A stretch of 8,177 bases of DNA from JAKZSU01 sp047517485 (GTDB lineage: Bacteria > Pseudomonadota > Alphaproteobacteria > UBA7887): contig JAKZSU010000135.1 in NCBI GenBank assembly GCA_047517485.1, positions 1 to 8,177 of the forward strand. The letters are read 5' to 3'. The position numbers were made by a program, and so were the translations under genes. Below are positions 8,131-8,177 of the stretch, in pieces (position 1 is the stretch's first letter; each line of letters begins with the position of its first letter). The notes beneath the pieces were generated by a model. That model was not told where the DNA came from, made no database searches, and saw nothing but the letters and a program-made list of their open reading frames with translations.

Positions 8131-8177
8131 ATGGCAGCGCCTATCGACTTACGGAACGATTTTGACAGCGTCTCACT
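8131..8177 (+). CDS. N-terminus of a probable IS630-family transposase, partial
   Basis: An open frame begins at ATG 8131, with GAGG at 8121-8124 six bases upstream, and runs off the window after fifteen codons and two bases of the next. The visible peptide starts MAAPIDLRNDFDSVS. From memory, a group of IS630-type transposases common in alphaproteobacteria begins with the pattern Met-(2 residues)-Pro-Ile-x-Leu-Arg-x-Asp-Phe-Asp, which this fits well. No catalytic residue (DDE) or helix-turn-helix is visible in so short a piece. ATG 8119 is in frame and a less likely start. Nothing can be said about whether the gene is intact. Confidence 0.45.
   Translation, partial: MAAPIDLRNDFDSVS

Larger units (their letters stand above)
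8044..8177 (+). mobile_element. probable left end of an IS630-type insertion sequence, cut by window edge
   Basis: From about 8044 the sequence changes character: repeated CTGACTCA motifs, a small hairpin TTGGG-GATT-CCCAA (8072-8085), then a short frame resembling an IS630-type transposase start. IS630 elements insert at TA dinucleotides, and TA occurs at 8041-8042 and 8044-8045, so the boundary is probably there. The terminal inverted repeat cannot be confirmed because the other end lies outside the window. The left boundary given is approximate. Confidence 0.4.

Overview
The window is a stretch of GC-rich alphaproteobacterial chromosome, most like Rhodospirillales or a relative. That placement rests on high G/C at third codon positions, the protein sequences and the gene order (leuA beside mreB, then mreC-mreD-mrdA-rodA). 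It was read by eye, with no database search. All main genes are on the + strand and look intact.

Layout: positions 1-524 hold no clear gene apart from a possible divergent start at the left edge. The last 250 bases before leuA look like a structured mRNA leader: a short leucine-rich reading frame (275-421), a perfect 10-bp hairpin (443-476) and an 8-bp inverted repeat (478-510) that touches the leuA ribosome binding site. leuA (525-2099) encodes 2-isopropylmalate synthase, the first committed step of leucine synthesis. After 97 bases comes mreB (2197-3237), then 95 bases with a hairpin, then mreC (3333-4244), mreD (4241-4777), mrdA/PBP2 (4774-6657) and rodA (6658-7809). mreC through rodA are packed with 4-base overlaps or directly abutting codons, so they are probably translated from one message.

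The five genes from mreB to rodA make up the core elongasome. MreB filaments on the inner membrane face connect through MreC and MreD to the RodA glycosyltransferase and the PBP2 transpeptidase, which together build lateral-wall peptidoglycan and set rod shape. leuA is metabolically unrelated; it is a neighbour rather than a partner.

After rodA the order breaks down. An unrecognised frame (7822-8043) lies in phase with rodA beyond its stop codon. Next come short direct repeats and what looks like the first codons of an IS630-type transposase, cut off by the window edge. I see no defence system, CRISPR array, rRNA, tRNA or clearly new multi-gene system. The points most worth checking are the leuA leader, a Cys-rich putative metal site in PBP2, and the junction downstream of rodA.
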